DNA of 41,602 nucleotides from Pseudomonadota bacterium (GCA_039028935.1 JBCCHD010000034.1:1-41602); one strand, 5' to 3'; shown: positions 25,158 through 34,806, counted from the stretch's first letter. Numbers and translations: made by a program. The notes: generated from the letters alone by a model not told the origin.

Positions 25158-26174
25158 ATGCGGGTGCTCGGGATCGAGTCCTCATGCGACGAGACTGGCG
25201 TCGCAATTTACGATTCAGAACAAGGACTTATGGCTGAAGAGCTGTATAGCCAGGTGGCACTGCACGCCCGTTATGGGGGGGTGGTCCCTGAACTGGCGTC
25301 TCGGGATCATATCCGCAAGGTTTTACCTTTAGTAGACAAGGTGTTACGAGCAGCTGGGCCCCGTGAAGCGGCCGCACCGGTCGACGCGGTGGCGTATACG
25401 GCGGGGCCCGGGTTGGTGGGTGCCTTGCTTGTCGGCGCGACCGTCGCGCAATCACTGGCCGCCGGCTGGCAAGTGCCCGCCATGGGTGTGCATCACATGG
25501 AGGGCCATTTGCTGTCCCCCATGCTCGCGGCGGACCGGCCGTCGTTCCCGCTCGTCGCGTTGCTGGTCTCCGGTGGCCATACCCTGCTGGTCGATGTACA
25601 GGCGCACGGTCACTATCGCGTACTTGGACAGTCTCTCGATGATGCGGTGGGCGAGGCGTTTGATAAAACCGCCAAGCTCATGGGGCTTCCTTATCCAGGT
25701 GGGCCCCAGTTGGCGAAATTGGCCGAAGAGGGTGATTCGGCGCGCTACAACTTTCCGCGGCCGATGCTCAAAAAACCCGGACACGATTTCAGTTTTAGTG
25801 GACTTAAAACCAGCGTTTTGTTGACGTGGCAGTCCAGCGACCAGCTGCCACAAACCCGTGCCGACATTGCGGCGAGTTTTCAGGAGGCGGTCGTCGACAC
25901 GTTAACCACCAAGGTCAAGCGCGCACTGCAGTCGACTGGCCATACGACCGTAATGGTCGCCGGTGGCGTGGGCGCGAACACGCGCTTGCGCGAAGCGCTG
26001 GCGGGAATGTGTGACGACATCGGCGCGAACGTCTATTTTCCCCCTATGCGGCTTTGCACCGATAACGGTGCCATGATTGCCTATGCCGGATGGCTACGAC
26101 TGCAGCGAGACGGTTTGCATGCCGATTATTACGCGCCGGTTCGTGCTCGTTGGTCGCTTGAAGCGCTCACGTAA
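25158..26174 (+). CDS. tsaD: tRNA N6-threonylcarbamoyladenosine transferase TsaD
   Basis: It transfers threonylcarbamoyl to A37 of ANN-decoding tRNAs with TsaB and TsaE. The N-terminus [17 protein letters not shown] and the metal-binding HMEGHLLSP motif (H113 and H117) are diagnostic. [12 protein letters not shown] supplies the third ligand, D302. The ATG at 25158 has GGAG at 25148-25151 six bases upstream and gives 338 aa, matching E. coli (337). A TTG six codons earlier overlaps that ribosome-binding site. A 7-bp stem with a 15-nt loop (25106-25134) lies in the leader. Confidence 0.98.
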   Translation: MRVLGIESSCDETGVAIYDSEQGLMAEELYSQVALHARYGGVVPELASRDHIRKVLPLVDKVLRAAGPREAAAPVDAVAYTAGPGLVGALLVGATVAQSLAAGWQVPAMGVHHMEGHLLSPMLAADRPSFPLVALLVSGGHTLLVDVQAHGHYRVLGQSLDDAVGEAFDKTAKLMGLPYPGGPQLAKLAEEGDSARYNFPRPMLKKPGHDFSFSGLKTSVLLTWQSSDQLPQTRADIAASFQEAVVDTLTTKVKRALQSTGHTTVMVAGGVGANTRLREALAGMCDDIGANVYFPPMRLCTDNGAMIAYAGWLRLQRDGLHADYYAPVRARWSLEALT

Positions 26175-26288
26175 GTACGCAGCGCTTCTGCACCGCAGGT
26201 ACGCTACACTCTTTATGAATCTATTGAACAAACGCGATGTTGGCGGCGAACGCTTGGCCATCGCGTCACCACTATTCGGACAAACAGC

Positions 26289-27158
26289 ATGAGCGATATA
26301 ATTTTTCTCGAGGCCCTCGAAATTGAGGGCATCATCGGTATCTACGATTGGGAGCGCACCACCAAGCAGACCATTCGCTTGGATTTGCAAATGCCCGCAA
26401 ATGCCTCACGGGCATCGGGTTCTGATGATATTTCCGATACGCTCAACTACAAAGATATTGCCAAGCGCATTATCTCGTATGTGGAAGGCACCGAGTTTCA
26501 GCTTATTGAGACTCTCGTCGAGCGCGTTGCGGCCATCATTCTCGACGAATTTAAAGTCAGCTGGGTGGATGTGAGCGTCAGCAAACCCGGCGCAATTCGT
26601 GGCTCAAAAAACGTCGGTATCCGAATACGGCGAGGCGTTACAGATGACAAAGGACAACACGATGTCTATCTGGCGTTGGGCAGCAATATCGAACCCAAGC
26701 GCCATCTAAAAACCGCACTGGAGCTTTTGGTAAAACACTACGGATCCTTGCGTCAATCCACGGTGTATCAAAACAAAGCGGTCGGATTCCAAGGCGACGA
26801 TTTTTTGAACATGGTCGTGGGCTTTCGCACCCGCCATAGTCTCGATGCGCTTCGTCAGACCATTACCGACATTGAAGATGTTTGTGGCCGCGTGCGGGGG
26901 GCGGAGAAATTTGCGCCGCGCACGCTCGACATCGATATGTTGATGTTCGGCGACACGGTGATAACCAGCGGGCCGACGCTGCTTCCGCGCCCTGAGATTC
27001 TTAAATTTCCCTTTATGTTAAGACCCCTTGCGGAACTTGCGGGCGATCTGCGGCATCCAACGCTAGACTACACCCTTGCGCAGCTGTGGACCGAACTTCG
27101 CGACGATACGAAAGATGGCCATGCCATGCGTCCAGTGGATCTCGATAGCGACGAGTAA
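26289..27158 (+). CDS. folB-folK: bifunctional dihydroneopterin aldolase / 6-hydroxymethyl-dihydropterin pyrophosphokinase (FolB-FolK fusion)
   Basis: Two consecutive folate-pathway enzymes are joined in one 289-aa chain. Residues 1 to about 118 are FolB: IYDWE with E22, Y54 in LNYKD and the catalytic K99 in SKPGAI. Residues about 125-270 are FolK: YLALGSNIEP, then GRVRGAEKFAPRTLDIDML with R201 and R211 for ATP and D214 and D216 for Mg2+. The Trp before GPR in E. coli FolK is Phe here. A linker of only about eight residues connects them. FolB makes hydroxymethyl-dihydropterin plus glycolaldehyde and FolK activates it with ATP, so the fusion passes the product to the next active site. It lies 114 bp after tsaD. 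The start ATG is well placed for FolB, though its ribosome-binding site is weak. Confidence 0.95.
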   Translation: MSDIIFLEALEIEGIIGIYDWERTTKQTIRLDLQMPANASRASGSDDISDTLNYKDIAKRIISYVEGTEFQLIETLVERVAAIILDEFKVSWVDVSVSKPGAIRGSKNVGIRIRRGVTDDKGQHDVYLALGSNIEPKRHLKTALELLVKHYGSLRQSTVYQNKAVGFQGDDFLNMVVGFRTRHSLDALRQTITDIEDVCGRVRGAEKFAPRTLDIDMLMFGDTVITSGPTLLPRPEILKFPFMLRPLAELAGDLRHPTLDYTLAQLWTELRDDTKDGHAMRPVDLDSDE

Positions 27159-27169
27159 CGAGTACAGTC

Positions 27170-28498
27170 ATGACAATATTTAAGCGTCTGAATCCTCTTA
27201 TTCTGATGGCCCTTCTTACGGGGTGTGGTGGGAGTGGGGGCGACGCACCTGCACCGGCTGCGCCGCCTGTCGCCGGTTGCACGATCGTCGAACAAAATCA
27301 GTTTGTTATCGACCTGATGCGCGACATTTATTTTTGGCTGGACGAGCTACCTGCCAACATTAGTGCGGCAGACTACGATTCTCCCTCGGCGACCATGGCC
27401 GCCATGACCTTCGACTCATTGGACCGTTTTAGTGGTATTCGCGATCAGGCGGCAAACGATGCCTTTTTTTCGGAGAGTCAGTTTATCGGTGTGGGCATTA
27501 CCCTCTCCTTTACCGACGATGATCGGGTCTTGCTGGCGCAGGTGTTCGGTGATGGTCCGGCCGCTGCAGCAGGACTCGCGCGCGGTTACGAGCTGCTGGA
27601 GATTAACGGCCGCAATGTCGCAGCCATGATCGCCGCAGGCGAAAGCGTGAGCGACGCGTTTGGACCGAACGAACTTGGCGTTAACGTTGATATTCGCTAC
27701 CGCGATCTGACCGGCAGTGAGGCGAGCGTCAGTTTTGCGAAAGCCCTCGTAACGATCGAAACGGTGACCACGGCCAAAGTCATTGATATCAACAACACGC
27801 CAACGGCTTATCTGGGGTTTCGCAATTTTGTTCAGCCTTCGTTTGATGCATTGCGTGAGGCGTTTGAACTGTTTGCCAATGAGGGCGCGACCGAGATGAT
27901 TTTGGATGTGCGCTACAACGGTGGTGGGTTGCTGAGTGTGGCCGGCTTCCTCTCCTCTTTGATGGGTGGCTCTACGACCGATGGCGAATTGCTTGCGCGT
28001 CGCGCCCACAATCGTCTCAATACGTCGCTCAATCAGGACACGAATTTCACTACCGAAGTGAATGCACTCAATCTCACTAAAGTGGTTGTGATCACTTCCG
28101 GCTCGACCGCCTCAGCCAGTGAGCTGGTGATCAATGGATTGGCGCCCTTTATGGACGTGACGTTGGTCGGCGAACAGTCGTTTGGCAAGCCTGTGGGCTC
28201 GTACGGTTACGATTTTTGCGACAAAACCGCCGTTCCGATCGCCTTCAATCTTGTCAACGCAGTCGGCGTGGGCGACTATTTTGATGGCTTTGAAGTGGAC
28301 TGTCCGGCTGAAGACGATCTCTCCGAGCCGCTCGGCAGTGAGCAAGAAGGCATGCTGGCTGAGGCCATTACGGTCATGGCAACCGGTAGCTGCTCTACGC
28401 GTGCCACCGCTGCCAAAGCCGACGGTATGCCCCGCTCAAGCGCCAAACGCGTGCTGCGCGGCGAACCGGAATTTGTGGCGCTGATCGGCGCCTTTTAA
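27170..28498 (+). CDS. S41-family (tail-specific, C-terminal processing) peptidase, lipoprotein
   Basis: This 442-aa serine protease has a lipoprotein signal: a hydrophobic segment and LLTGC, with the lipid-bearing Cys at 19, followed by a Gly/Pro/Ala-rich linker. The N-terminal part has DIYFWLDELP, then a PDZ domain (about residues 100-150: FIGVGITL, GDGPAAAAGLARGYELLEING). The S41 domain has LDVRYNGGG, SGSTASASE with S315 as the probable nucleophile, and GKPVG with K340 as the general base. The 25-residue Ser-Lys spacing fits the family. It should be anchored in the outer or inner membrane and cut peptides at C-termini in the periplasm. It begins 11 bp after the folB-folK stop, so it may be co-transcribed. 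Substrates unknown. Confidence 0.92.
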   Translation: MTIFKRLNPLILMALLTGCGGSGGDAPAPAAPPVAGCTIVEQNQFVIDLMRDIYFWLDELPANISAADYDSPSATMAAMTFDSLDRFSGIRDQAANDAFFSESQFIGVGITLSFTDDDRVLLAQVFGDGPAAAAGLARGYELLEINGRNVAAMIAAGESVSDAFGPNELGVNVDIRYRDLTGSEASVSFAKALVTIETVTTAKVIDINNTPTAYLGFRNFVQPSFDALREAFELFANEGATEMILDVRYNGGGLLSVAGFLSSLMGGSTTDGELLARRAHNRLNTSLNQDTNFTTEVNALNLTKVVVITSGSTASASELVINGLAPFMDVTLVGEQSFGKPVGSYGYDFCDKTAVPIAFNLVNAVGVGDYFDGFEVDCPAEDDLSEPLGSEQEGMLAEAITVMATGSCSTRATAAKADGMPRSSAKRVLRGEPEFVALIGAF

Positions 28499-28611
28499 CG
28501 CTTCAGAATGCTCGCCTTCGCACCGCCTCGTCGGCGCGCAGTGCGTTTGTTGTGACGGCGTGCATTCCCATTCTGACACACAGAGCGTGTCTTCGTTCTC
28601 GCGTCGCCGGC

Positions 28612-29376
28612 CTAACTGCGTAGGCGTCGACCGCCGTCGACCGCAATGATCTCGCCGGTGGTGTAGGTGGCATCGCGAAGCAAAAATAGTGCTGCGCGCG
28701 CGATGTCGTGCGGGTGGCCACTGCGTTTGAGCAGCGTGCTGTCAACGATCGAATCTTTGCTCTCGTCCGACATCGCATTTTCCGGCCACATTACCGGCCC
28801 AGGCGCAATCGCATTGACCCGGACTTGCGGCCCAAGCTCCTTCGCCAGTGACTGAGTCAACATCACCAAGCCTGCTTTTGCGGCACAGTAAACGGGGTGC
28901 TCATGTAGCGGGCGAGACGCATGAATATCGACCATGTTTAAGATGGCCCCCCGACGCGCCGCCAGTTCGTTAGCCAGCGCTTGGCTGAGAAAAAACGGCG
29001 CGCGTAAGTTGCTCGCCATTAGGTCGTCCCACTGTTCGAGCGTCACGCTACCGATCGGCGTTGGGTAGAATGATGACGCATTGTTGATCAGTGCATCGAC
29101 ACGTCCAAACACGTCTATGGCTGTGCGAGCGAGTGTGTCGAGAGCGCCGGTATCAGCGAGATCGCCTTGAAGCGCGCGCGCTGATGCGCTGCGCTGGGCA
29201 TTGAATTCCGCGCACAGCGCCTCAGCGTCCGTTGCCGAGTGGCGATAGTGAATAATCACCCGTGCCCCATCGGCGTGACATTGCGCCGCCATCGCGGCGC
29301 CGAGACGGCGCGCGGCGCCGGTAATAAACACGACCTTATTGTCGAGCGAATGGGACGGAGCGATATCGTTTGGCAT
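28612..29376 (-). CDS. pteridine reductase-like SDR (FolM/PTR1 type)
   Basis: This 254-aa short-chain reductase has the nucleotide motif TGAARRLG, i.e. TGx3RxG, the signature of pteridine reductases as opposed to the ordinary TGx3GxG. Further supports are NNASSFYPTP and the catalytic YCAAKAG (Tyr and Lys four apart). FolM of E. coli reduces dihydromonapterin or dihydrofolate with NADPH. The folB-folK fusion lies two genes away, which agrees with a pterin role. The start ATG has no clear ribosome-binding site. It is divergent from the MidA-like gene, with 98 bp between, and convergent with the S41 gene. Confidence 0.87.
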   Translation of the reverse strand: MPNDIAPSHSLDNKVVFITGAARRLGAAMAAQCHADGARVIIHYRHSATDAEALCAEFNAQRSASARALQGDLADTGALDTLARTAIDVFGRVDALINNASSFYPTPIGSVTLEQWDDLMASNLRAPFFLSQALANELAARRGAILNMVDIHASRPLHEHPVYCAAKAGLVMLTQSLAKELGPQVRVNAIAPGPVMWPENAMSDESKDSIVDSTLLKRSGHPHDIARAALFLLRDATYTTGEIIAVDGGRRLRS

Positions 29377-29474
29377 GGTGCGGTGGACATTCTGGCTTCT
29401 GAATAGTCGCTGTTATAAGCTGCGCGCGGTCGTTTGTCCACGCGACCAGACCGATTGCGGCGGGTAAACAACCG

Positions 29475-30689
29475 ATGTTTGAGTCCAACACCGACACTTC
29501 TCGACTGCCCACTCCCCCTGCTGAGGCGCTGACCCACAGTGCGACGCTCGTCGATCAACTTCGGGCGGACATTGCGCAGTCCGGGCCACTCACGTTTGGT
29601 GCCTATGTGCATGAGGCACTGTACCGACCGGGTCTTGGGTATTACGCGTCGGGCACACAGAAATTTGGCGCGCAGGGTGACTTCATTACGGCGCCTGAAT
29701 TGGGTTCGGTGTTTGCGCATTGTGTTGCGCGCGGCATCGCGCGCGTGCTTCGACAATTGTCCTCGAAGTCAGTGGTACTGGAGCTCGGTGCGGGGAGCGG
29801 AGAGTTTGCGCTGCATTGTTTGACAGCGCTGCAACATTTGGAAGCGTTGCCCCAGCGCTATCAAATCCTCGAAGTCAGCCCAACTTTGCAGACCAGACAA
29901 AAAGAACGGCTCGAGTCTTTGCCCTCTGAACTTTCATCTCGCGTCGAATGGCTGGATGCACCACCTTCGGCCCCGTTCGAGGGTGTCGTGTTCGCCAATG
30001 AGGTGATCGATGCACTACCGATGGAGCGCTTTGGTATCAATGAGCACGGAGACGTGGTGCAGGCGCGGGTGGAGCTGGGCGAAAAGCCTGAGGCGCTGAC
30101 GCTAACCGCTCACGCGCCCACGCGTGCGGTTGCTGAGGGCGTGTTGGCATTGCAATCGCGCCTGCGTGATCGGGATGAGGTCTGGATGCCGTTTTATACG
30201 CATGAATTTCGACCGGGACTAACGGGCTGGCTGCATACCGTCACGGATCATCTTACACGCGGAGCGGCACTGTTCGTTGACTATGGCACCGACGAGTTGG
30301 CGCTCTATCGCGGTGACCGGTCGCGCGGCACACTGCTGTGTCATTTCCAACACCGTGCGCACGACGATGCGCTGCTGTGGCCGGGCCTTCAAGACATCAC
30401 AAGTTGGGTCGACTTTTCGGCGTTGGCGAACGCAGCGCATGACCTGGGCCTCACGATTGATGGCTACACAACCCAAGCGCATATGCTCATTGATACGGGT
30501 TTGGACAGCGTGGTGAGTGCGCGCTTCGAGCAGGCAACTCGCACCGAGCAGTCTGCACTTGCTCGCGAAGTGCGGCAGTTGACTCTGCCCGGTGATATGG
30601 GCGAACGATTTAAGGCACTCTCGATGCGGCGGGGACTGGACAACGGCGTCTTCTCGCCACACCATACATCGCTGACGCACCGCTTGTAG
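29475..30689 (+). CDS. SAM-dependent methyltransferase of the MidA / NDUFAF7 family (COG1565)
   Basis: This 404-aa protein is recognised by SGPLTFGAYVHEALYRPGLGYY at the N-terminus, FGAQGDFITAPE, the SAM motif VVLELGAGSGEFA, FANEVIDALPM and FVDYGTDE. In mitochondria NDUFAF7 dimethylates an arginine of complex I subunit NDUFS2. The role of the bacterial relatives is less clear, but assembly of respiratory complexes is a fair guess. An NDUFA9-like gene also occurs in the window, though 8 kb away. It is followed by uppP after 54 bp. Confidence 0.93.
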   Translation: MFESNTDTSRLPTPPAEALTHSATLVDQLRADIAQSGPLTFGAYVHEALYRPGLGYYASGTQKFGAQGDFITAPELGSVFAHCVARGIARVLRQLSSKSVVLELGAGSGEFALHCLTALQHLEALPQRYQILEVSPTLQTRQKERLESLPSELSSRVEWLDAPPSAPFEGVVFANEVIDALPMERFGINEHGDVVQARVELGEKPEALTLTAHAPTRAVAEGVLALQSRLRDRDEVWMPFYTHEFRPGLTGWLHTVTDHLTRGAALFVDYGTDELALYRGDRSRGTLLCHFQHRAHDDALLWPGLQDITSWVDFSALANAAHDLGLTIDGYTTQAHMLIDTGLDSVVSARFEQATRTEQSALAREVRQLTLPGDMGERFKALSMRRGLDNGVFSPHHTSLTHRL

Positions 30690-30743
30690 GATGCGAGGGC
30701 GTGCGAACACACGTACGCCCATGTCAAAAAGGCAGACTGAATC

Positions 30744-31541
30744 ATGACGTCACTCCAAGTTATTGTGCTTGCCCTGGTGCAGGGACTCACTGAGTTTTTA
30801 CCCATCTCGAGCTCCGGTCATCTGATTCTCACGCCACACTTTTTAGGCTGGAGCGACCAAGGTTTGGCGTTTGACGTCGCCGTACACCTCGGCACGCTGT
30901 TTGCGGTCATGCTGTATTTCCGTCGCGATATCATCGATATGGCTGGTGCCGGTATTGGGGTGCTGCGCGGTGAACCGGTTACGCCTTCGGCGCGCTTGCT
31001 CATGTGGGTTGCGCTGGCGACAGTGCCGGCAGGATTAGCGGGCCTGCTGTTGAGCGATTTTATTGAGACGTCTCTGCGATCGCCCTTTGTCATTGCCATG
31101 ACCACTATCGGATTCGGTGTATTGCTTTGGCTCAGTGACGTGTTCAAGCGCGAGCATCGAGTCGAGCGCGACCTGACCTACAAAGACGCGTTGCTCATAG
31201 GGGCGGCGCAGGCGCTGGCCCTGATACCCGGCACATCGCGATCCGGCATTACCATGACGGCCGGGCTAGCGCTGGGGCTGGGTCGTCAGGCGGCCGCGCG
31301 TTTTAGCTTTCTGATGAGTATTCCGATCATCCTGTTGGCGAGCGGCCTGCAGGTGCTTAAGCTGATCAAAGCCAATGAATCGGTCGATTGGTCGATGCTG
31401 TTGTTGGGTGTTGTGTGCTCGGCGGTAGCGGCGTACCTGTGTATTCGCCTGTTCCTGAGTTTTATCGATCGAATTGGGTTCTTGCCGTTTGCGCTCTATC
31501 GCGTGGCGCTCGGTGCCTTAATTTTGTGGGTACTCGTTTGA
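30744..31541 (+). CDS. uppP: undecaprenyl-diphosphatase UppP (BacA)
   Basis: This integral inner-membrane enzyme of 265 aa recycles undecaprenyl diphosphate to the monophosphate carrier for peptidoglycan and other glycans. The (E/Q)xxxE motif is Q13-GLTE17, followed by FLPISSSGH. The second signature is IPGTSRSG. About eight hydrophobic segments are visible. Its 3' end overlaps the convergent cca gene by 24 bp, so the two transcripts must overlap at their ends. Confidence 0.98.
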   Translation: MTSLQVIVLALVQGLTEFLPISSSGHLILTPHFLGWSDQGLAFDVAVHLGTLFAVMLYFRRDIIDMAGAGIGVLRGEPVTPSARLLMWVALATVPAGLAGLLLSDFIETSLRSPFVIAMTTIGFGVLLWLSDVFKREHRVERDLTYKDALLIGAAQALALIPGTSRSGITMTAGLALGLGRQAAARFSFLMSIPIILLASGLQVLKLIKANESVDWSMLLLGVVCSAVAAYLCIRLFLSFIDRIGFLPFALYRVALGALILWVLV

Positions 31542-32750
31542 TACCTGTTTCACCGCGTTGAGTCGACGACGATGTAGCTGCTGAGCGATCTGTTCGCCTT
31601 CCATGTCAGGCGTGATGAAATCGCGTGGATTGATGGCACTTGCGGCGGCCAGGGCGTGGAGCAGATAGTCCGCCTGAGGATAGGGGTTCTTCTCAAGTCC
31701 TAAGCGGCCACGACTGTCGGCCTCGCACGCGGTGATAAAGTCCTTAAAACGCTCCGGTTTGCGAAATGCATCGGTTGCTAGAAGCAGCTTGAGCACAGTG
31801 CTGGCTTTGAGATCAAAAGCGCGATGGACTTTGCCGTGATGGGCCGCAACGAGAATCGCCAGATCGCGATAGCGTTTTGGCACAGTGAGTCGCGCGCACA
31901 GTGTTTTGAGTAAATCGACACTGCGCTGCTCGTGCCCATGGTGGCTCGGGAGAATGTCCGCCGGTGTTGTCGCTTTGCCCAAGTCGTGCACAAGCGCGGC
32001 AAACCGTACTTCAGGGTTGTCGCTCAGTTGCGCCGCCTGATCGATCACCATCATCGTGTGCACCCCCGTGTCGATTTCCGGATGCCAGCGTGGCGGTTGA
32101 GGTACGCCGTACAGCGCGTCGAGCTCAGGGAAGAGCACGGCCAGGGCATTACAGCGGCGTAAGACGTCGAAGTACACACTGGGTGTTGGGCCGGCCAATG
32201 CGCGTTGGGTTTCGCTCCAAACCCGTTCCGGCACAAGATGATTCACCTCGCCGTTGCGCACCATTTCGCTCATGAGCGCAAGCGTCGAGTCATGCACGGT
32301 GAAACCTCGTGCGTGATAACGCGCCGCAAACCGTGCGACGCGTAGGATTCGCACCGGATCTTCGCTAAATGCTGGGGACACATGACGCAACAACCCCGCA
32401 TCGAGATCGTGCTGGCCGTTGTAGGGATCGATCAGGGCGCCGTCAGCCGTTTGAGCGATCGCGTTGATGGTCAAATCGCGCCGCGACAAGTCATCTTCCA
32501 ACGTCACCGAGGCAGACGCATCGAATTCAAAGCCAGCATAACCGGGTCCGGTTTTCCGTTCCGTGCGAGCCAGCGCATACTCTTCGTGATTGTCGGGATG
32601 TAAAAAGACTGGGAAGTCCTTGCCGACCGATTTATAGCCAAGTGCCGCTAGCTCCGCAGCCGTCGCGCCCACCACCACCCAATCGCGGTCGACAACCTCG
32701 ATGCCAAGTAATCTGTCGCGCACCGCGCCGCCGACCAAGTAAACATCCAT
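31518..32750 (-). CDS. cca: multifunctional CCA tRNA nucleotidyltransferase with HD domain
   Basis: It adds or repairs the CCA end of tRNAs. At 410 aa it matches the gammaproteobacterial form (E. coli 412). The catalytic head has LVGGAVRD and the metal pair D21 and D23 in VDRDWVVVG, then RRDLTINA and EDPVRILRVARFAARY. The C-terminal HD domain is seen in ALVHDLGKATTP with HHGHEQRS further on, which gives 2',3'-cyclic phosphodiesterase and phosphatase activity in E. coli. The last 24 bp overlap convergent uppP. Confidence 0.98.
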   Translation of the reverse strand: MDVYLVGGAVRDRLLGIEVVDRDWVVVGATAAELAALGYKSVGKDFPVFLHPDNHEEYALARTERKTGPGYAGFEFDASASVTLEDDLSRRDLTINAIAQTADGALIDPYNGQHDLDAGLLRHVSPAFSEDPVRILRVARFAARYHARGFTVHDSTLALMSEMVRNGEVNHLVPERVWSETQRALAGPTPSVYFDVLRRCNALAVLFPELDALYGVPQPPRWHPEIDTGVHTMMVIDQAAQLSDNPEVRFAALVHDLGKATTPADILPSHHGHEQRSVDLLKTLCARLTVPKRYRDLAILVAAHHGKVHRAFDLKASTVLKLLLATDAFRKPERFKDFITACEADSRGRLGLEKNPYPQADYLLHALAAASAINPRDFITPDMEGEQIAQQLHRRRLNAVKQVSNEYPQN

Positions 32751-32827
32751 GCGTCATTGTAGAAGTTTGATTGGAGAAATGCGCGTTTTATCTAGCGCTT
32801 ACTCGCCGGATGTTGCACATTGGGACC

Positions 32828-33898
32828 ATGAAACGATTCGTTTTGTTATTCGTTGTCCTGGTCCTCGCTCAGGGCTGCACGAGCGTGCGCTACTACAGTC
32901 AGGTCACACGCGGTCATCTCGACCTGATGTCGCGACGGGTGCCAATCGATGATCTGCTGGCCGATCCGACGGTTGATGCGCAGCTCAAAACCCGCTTGAG
33001 CCAGGTCCTCGACGCGCGCGCATTCGCCGTGTCGGAACTGCGGCTGCCCGACAATGGCAGTTATCGAAGCTATGCGGATCTTGAGCGGCCGTTTGTCGTG
33101 TGGAACGTGTTCGCCACCCCAGAGTTTTCGGTCGTGCCGACGACGTGGTGCTATTGGTTTGTCGGCTGTCTGGGCTATCGTGGCTATTACGCTGAGGCGG
33201 ATGCCGAGCGTGAGCGACGACGGCTCACCGAGCAAGGCTACGACGCGTTTGTCGGTGGTGTTGCCGCGTATTCAACCCTCGGCCGCTTTGACGATCCGGT
33301 CCTCAACACCATGCTCCGTCGTGGTGATACCGAGCTTGCGGGACTGTTGTTTCATGAATTGACACACCAAGTGGTGTATCGGGTCGGCGACAGCGAGTTC
33401 AGTGAATCGTTGGCGTCATTTGTGCAGATGGAGGGTGTGCGACGCTGGCTGCTTAGGACCGGCAATACCGAGTTGATCGACGTCTACCGCCAAGCGGAAG
33501 TGCGCAACACCCAGTTTGTTGAATTGGTCAGTCGAACCCGTACCGTGCTCGCGGATATTTACGCGCGCGAATGGCCACCTGCGCAGATGCGTGAGGCCAA
33601 AGTGCGCGCATTCGAGTCGCTAAAAAACGATTATCGGACACTCAAAGCGCAGTGGGGTGGCTACGCAGGGTACGACGGCTGGTTTGATCGACCGCTCAAC
33701 AACGCGCATGTGGCGTCGGTGGCGACGTACAATCGATTTGTGCCAGCATTCGCCCAAGTACTGCGTGAGTCGAATAATGATTTTGATGCGTTTTTTCGTC
33801 GCTGTGCCGAACTCGAAAAAATGGACGCGGAACCGCTAGCGCGCGAACTGGAGCGATTGATGTCTCAGGCCGCGCAGTATGAGGGATCCGCTCCCTAG
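32828..33898 (+). CDS. putative zinc aminopeptidase, lipoprotein (PF10023-like)
   Basis: I start this at the ATG at 32828, giving 356 aa and a typical lipoprotein signal (KRFVLLFVVLVLAQGC, Cys 17). The -3 residue is Ala rather than Leu, which is slightly atypical. A longer frame from 32771 adds 19 residues before the signal and is unlikely. The protein has TSVRYYSQVTRGHLDLM right after the lipid Cys, as in this putative aminopeptidase family. It also has the zinc motif HELTHQ and a glutamate in FSESLASFVQMEG as a likely third ligand. It should act in the periplasm. Specificity has not been read from the sequence. It is divergent from cca, with 77 bp between starts. Confidence 0.85.
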   Translation: MKRFVLLFVVLVLAQGCTSVRYYSQVTRGHLDLMSRRVPIDDLLADPTVDAQLKTRLSQVLDARAFAVSELRLPDNGSYRSYADLERPFVVWNVFATPEFSVVPTTWCYWFVGCLGYRGYYAEADAERERRRLTEQGYDAFVGGVAAYSTLGRFDDPVLNTMLRRGDTELAGLLFHELTHQVVYRVGDSEFSESLASFVQMEGVRRWLLRTGNTELIDVYRQAEVRNTQFVELVSRTRTVLADIYAREWPPAQMREAKVRAFESLKNDYRTLKAQWGGYAGYDGWFDRPLNNAHVASVATYNRFVPAFAQVLRESNNDFDAFFRRCAELEKMDAEPLARELERLMSQAAQYEGSAP

Positions 33899-34038
33899 CG
33901 GCGATATAGTCGATCGGACAAGACGCGCACATCGCGCTGCGTGCAGCACACCGCCGTTGTTCTGATTGCCACGTCGCTGGCATAGGCGCACCGCGCGTGG
34001 TCGGCTTGGTCGCGCAGTCGGCCGCTCGCCACGCCGCG

Positions 34039-34806
34039 CTAGAATCGGAGGGTCATGTCCTCCACTTCGCGAACCTGCCGAGCGTTCATCGTGCCGCCCG
34101 ATCCAAAGTCTGGGTCAACATTGCCAGAGCGTGTGCGCTCAAGAAACAGGCTGAGGTCGCAATCCCGTGTACGATCGACCTCGGTAGACGATGCGGCACT
34201 GAGCTGACTGAGCGGAAAACTCTCGAACCCGTCGTCACTGAGATCAAAAAATTGGGATGACACTGTCGTCGAGCCCCCGTTATTGGTGCATCGGGTGGTG
34301 ATACCAAGCGTGATGGAGCGCCCAGGGTCGGGGGGCGACCACGCTACCAGCAAATTGTCACTGACCGAATAGGTGTCAGAGACCGACGGCAGCGTAATGC
34401 TAAAATTGGGCGGTAGAAACACCGACGAGCCGTCGATAATTTCGCCATTTGCCCGAAATAGCGTCACGCGGTAGGGCATGCTGCTTTCTGACGAATCGAA
34501 GCGTACTTCGTAGTCCACATCGAACAAATCGGTGTCGCGGTTCATGACTTTGGTTTCGATGCCGTTGCTGGCTTCAAGTCGCTCGTTCGCCGTCAAAGAA
34601 ATGTTGGTGCCGTTTGAGCCGCCGACATTGAGTTCGACCGTGACTTTTGACGATCCGGTGCTTAACGCATCGACATTGATGCGGGCGAAGATGCCGGGGG
34701 AGGCGATGTTCTCAGATTCGGTGGTTTCGGTACTGCACGCACCGCAGATCAAGACAAAAGCGAGCAGGAGAGCACCGATCGGTCGCTGTGAGTGTGGCAG
34801 ATCCAT
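34039..34806 (-). CDS. hypothetical lipoprotein, beta-rich
   Basis: I do not recognise a family in this 255-aa protein. It has a hydrophobic signal (PIGALLLAFVLICGACS) with a cysteine around residue 24 that could carry lipid, though CGAC is not a strong lipobox. The rest is rich in Thr, Ser, Asn and Asp with alternating hydrophobic residues, as in beta-sandwich exported proteins. Four further features are a LPSVSDTYSVSDNLLVAWSP segment, CTNNGGSTTV, a cysteine in RDCDLSLFLERTR and a DFGSGGTMNA stretch. I prefer the ATG at 34806, because AAGGA stands nine bases upstream; the ATG at 34812 is only three bases from it. It is convergent with the aminopeptidase gene. Codon use looks ordinary for the window. 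Confidence 0.75.
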   Translation of the reverse strand: MDLPHSQRPIGALLLAFVLICGACSTETTESENIASPGIFARINVDALSTGSSKVTVELNVGGSNGTNISLTANERLEASNGIETKVMNRDTDLFDVDYEVRFDSSESSMPYRVTLFRANGEIIDGSSVFLPPNFSITLPSVSDTYSVSDNLLVAWSPPDPGRSITLGITTRCTNNGGSTTVSSQFFDLSDDGFESFPLSQLSAASSTEVDRTRDCDLSLFLERTRSGNVDPDFGSGGTMNARQVREVEDMTLRF

